NCBI GenBank assembly: GCA_903231505.1
Contig: CAFBRK010000169.1
Span: 62,001 to 126,000 of the forward strand
Source: Olavius algarvensis associated proteobacterium Delta 3
Lineage (GTDB): Bacteria > Desulfobacterota > Desulfobacteria > Desulfobacterales > CAFBRK01
Length of the DNA: 64,000 bases
Direction of reading: 5' to 3'
The translations under genes were made by a program, and so were the position numbers. Shown piece by piece: positions 63,518-64,000 of the stretch. Position 1 is the stretch's first letter; each line of letters opens with the position of its first letter. Under the pieces are notes generated by a model, which did not search any database, had not been told where the DNA came from, and worked only from the letters and a program-made list of their open reading frames with translations.

Positions 63518-63640
63518 CCATGCCAGCCATGATCGCTTTCCGACAATGGCTGGCATGGTAGTTGAGCTTTCGCTCGATGGCACACCTCCCGGCGTTCAGG
63601 GGCGGCTGCCCCGGCAGGCAGCCGCCTCTGATATCTTTAA
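63518..63640. other. Two hairpins after the MFS gene
   Basis: Stems CATGCCAGCCAT/ATGGCTGGCATG (63518-63557) and GGGCGGCTGCC/GGCAGCCGCC (about 63599-63628). They probably help end transcripts from either side; neither has a clear T-run. Confidence 0.5.
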
Positions 63641-63706
63641 GCCTCCGTCCTTTCGGCCTGCAACACCGCCATGGGTCCTGAGCCGCGTTTATGAGATCGG
63701 TTCTGG

Positions 63707-64000
63707 TTATCTGCGGCGGATAACATACTCCACCGCCACCCTCCCCTGGGAACCGGGGGCGGTTTTCAGTGCGGCGGCCCCCAGAGCGATGCCGATGTTT
63801 ATGGTGCCTGTTTCCCGAAGATTTTCGAGGGGGACCTGTTGGGTGTAGATCGTGGACATGTCTCTCAGGATCAGGCTACTCCCTTCCACCTCTATGGCCT
63901 TCGGATTGATCCTTGCACTTTCCAGGCGTAATCCGTTATCTAATTTGCCGACCCAGTCGATCTGAACGGGCAACCGCTTGCGCGTAAATACATCCAGCGT
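63707..64000 (-). CDS. YbbR/CdaR-domain protein, N-terminal part beyond the window
   Basis: The frame is open to the window edge (TLDVFTRKRLPVQIDWVG), so the gene continues past base 64000. The readable 97 residues are a YbbR domain: LRLESARINPKAIEVEGSSL, STIYTQQVPLENL and INIGIALG. YbbR proteins are extracytoplasmic partners of the diadenylate cyclase CdaA in many bacteria, with cdaA normally just upstream, outside this window. Ends with a basic tail RRR. Divergence from the mini-hairpins upstream is unremarkable. Confidence 0.8.
   Translation of the reverse strand, partial: TLDVFTRKRLPVQIDWVGKLDNGLRLESARINPKAIEVEGSSLILRDMSTIYTQQVPLENLRETGTINIGIALGAAALKTAPGSQGRVAVEYVIRRR

Overview
The window reads as chromosomal DNA of an anaerobic sulfate-reducing bacterium, most likely a member of the Desulfobacterota. 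The reason is the complete dissimilatory sulfate-reduction electron path on one strand: sat, aprBA and qmoABC. They sit beside a Tat-exported [NiFe]-type hydrogenase and a Tat-exported selenocysteine formate dehydrogenase, the usual periplasmic H2/formate uptake enzymes of these organisms. The genus cannot be named from the sequence. No rRNA, phage, insertion sequence with a transposase, or CRISPR array was found.

Layout. 1-2806 (+): the end of a NikMLQO-type nickel (or cobalt) ECF transporter. 3151-8802 and on to 12260 (-): a YceI-domain protein, a tRNA-Val, a phosphatidyltransferase, a CsgG/FlgT-like exported protein, a polyprenyl diphosphate synthase, rimO (frameshifted in this sequence) and etfAB. 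12706-15900 (-): a very unusual fusion of an RND exporter, a cyclic-nucleotide-binding domain and a degenerate GGDEF domain. 16020-25603 (-): apbE, hypE, hypD, hypF, hypC, a hydrogenase maturation protease and hydrogenase large and small subunits. The large subunit carries an in-frame UGA at the second cysteine of its N-terminal nickel-binding motif. 25874-30836 (-): fdhE, fdhB, fdhA (Sec codon plus one frameshift). 31392-37371: an acidic small protein, two tRNA-Ser genes, a broken glycosyltransferase, a methyltransferase, a ModE-like regulator, lgt and a TPR protein. 37647-49529: sat (+), two outer-membrane barrels and a broken third (+), then qmoCBA and aprAB (-). 50402-54686 (+): a YkgJ protein, an SDR protein, a methyltransferase and a glycosyltransferase. 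56077-58544 (-): two more YkgJ proteins in an operon with a dGTPase-like gene. 58760-63511 (+): a Cache histidine kinase, a sigma-54 activator and an OxlT-like MFS carrier behind a well-formed sigma-54 promoter. The window ends inside a YbbR-domain gene (-).

How it fits together. Nickel import feeds the Hyp maturation system and hydrogenase. Hydrogenase and formate dehydrogenase pass electrons in the periplasm toward the menaquinone pool, and QmoABC passes them to AprBA, which reduces the adenylyl sulfate made by Sat. EtfAB handles flavin-linked electrons.

Intergenic DNA is unusually rich in repeats: mini-elements of about 80-330 bp with TATAGC-type inverted ends, intergenic arrays of short degenerate words, and short hairpins hugging gene ends. 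Four genes are frame-disrupted. At least two of these could be sequencing errors in homopolymers; one is a clean 5-bp repeat expansion.
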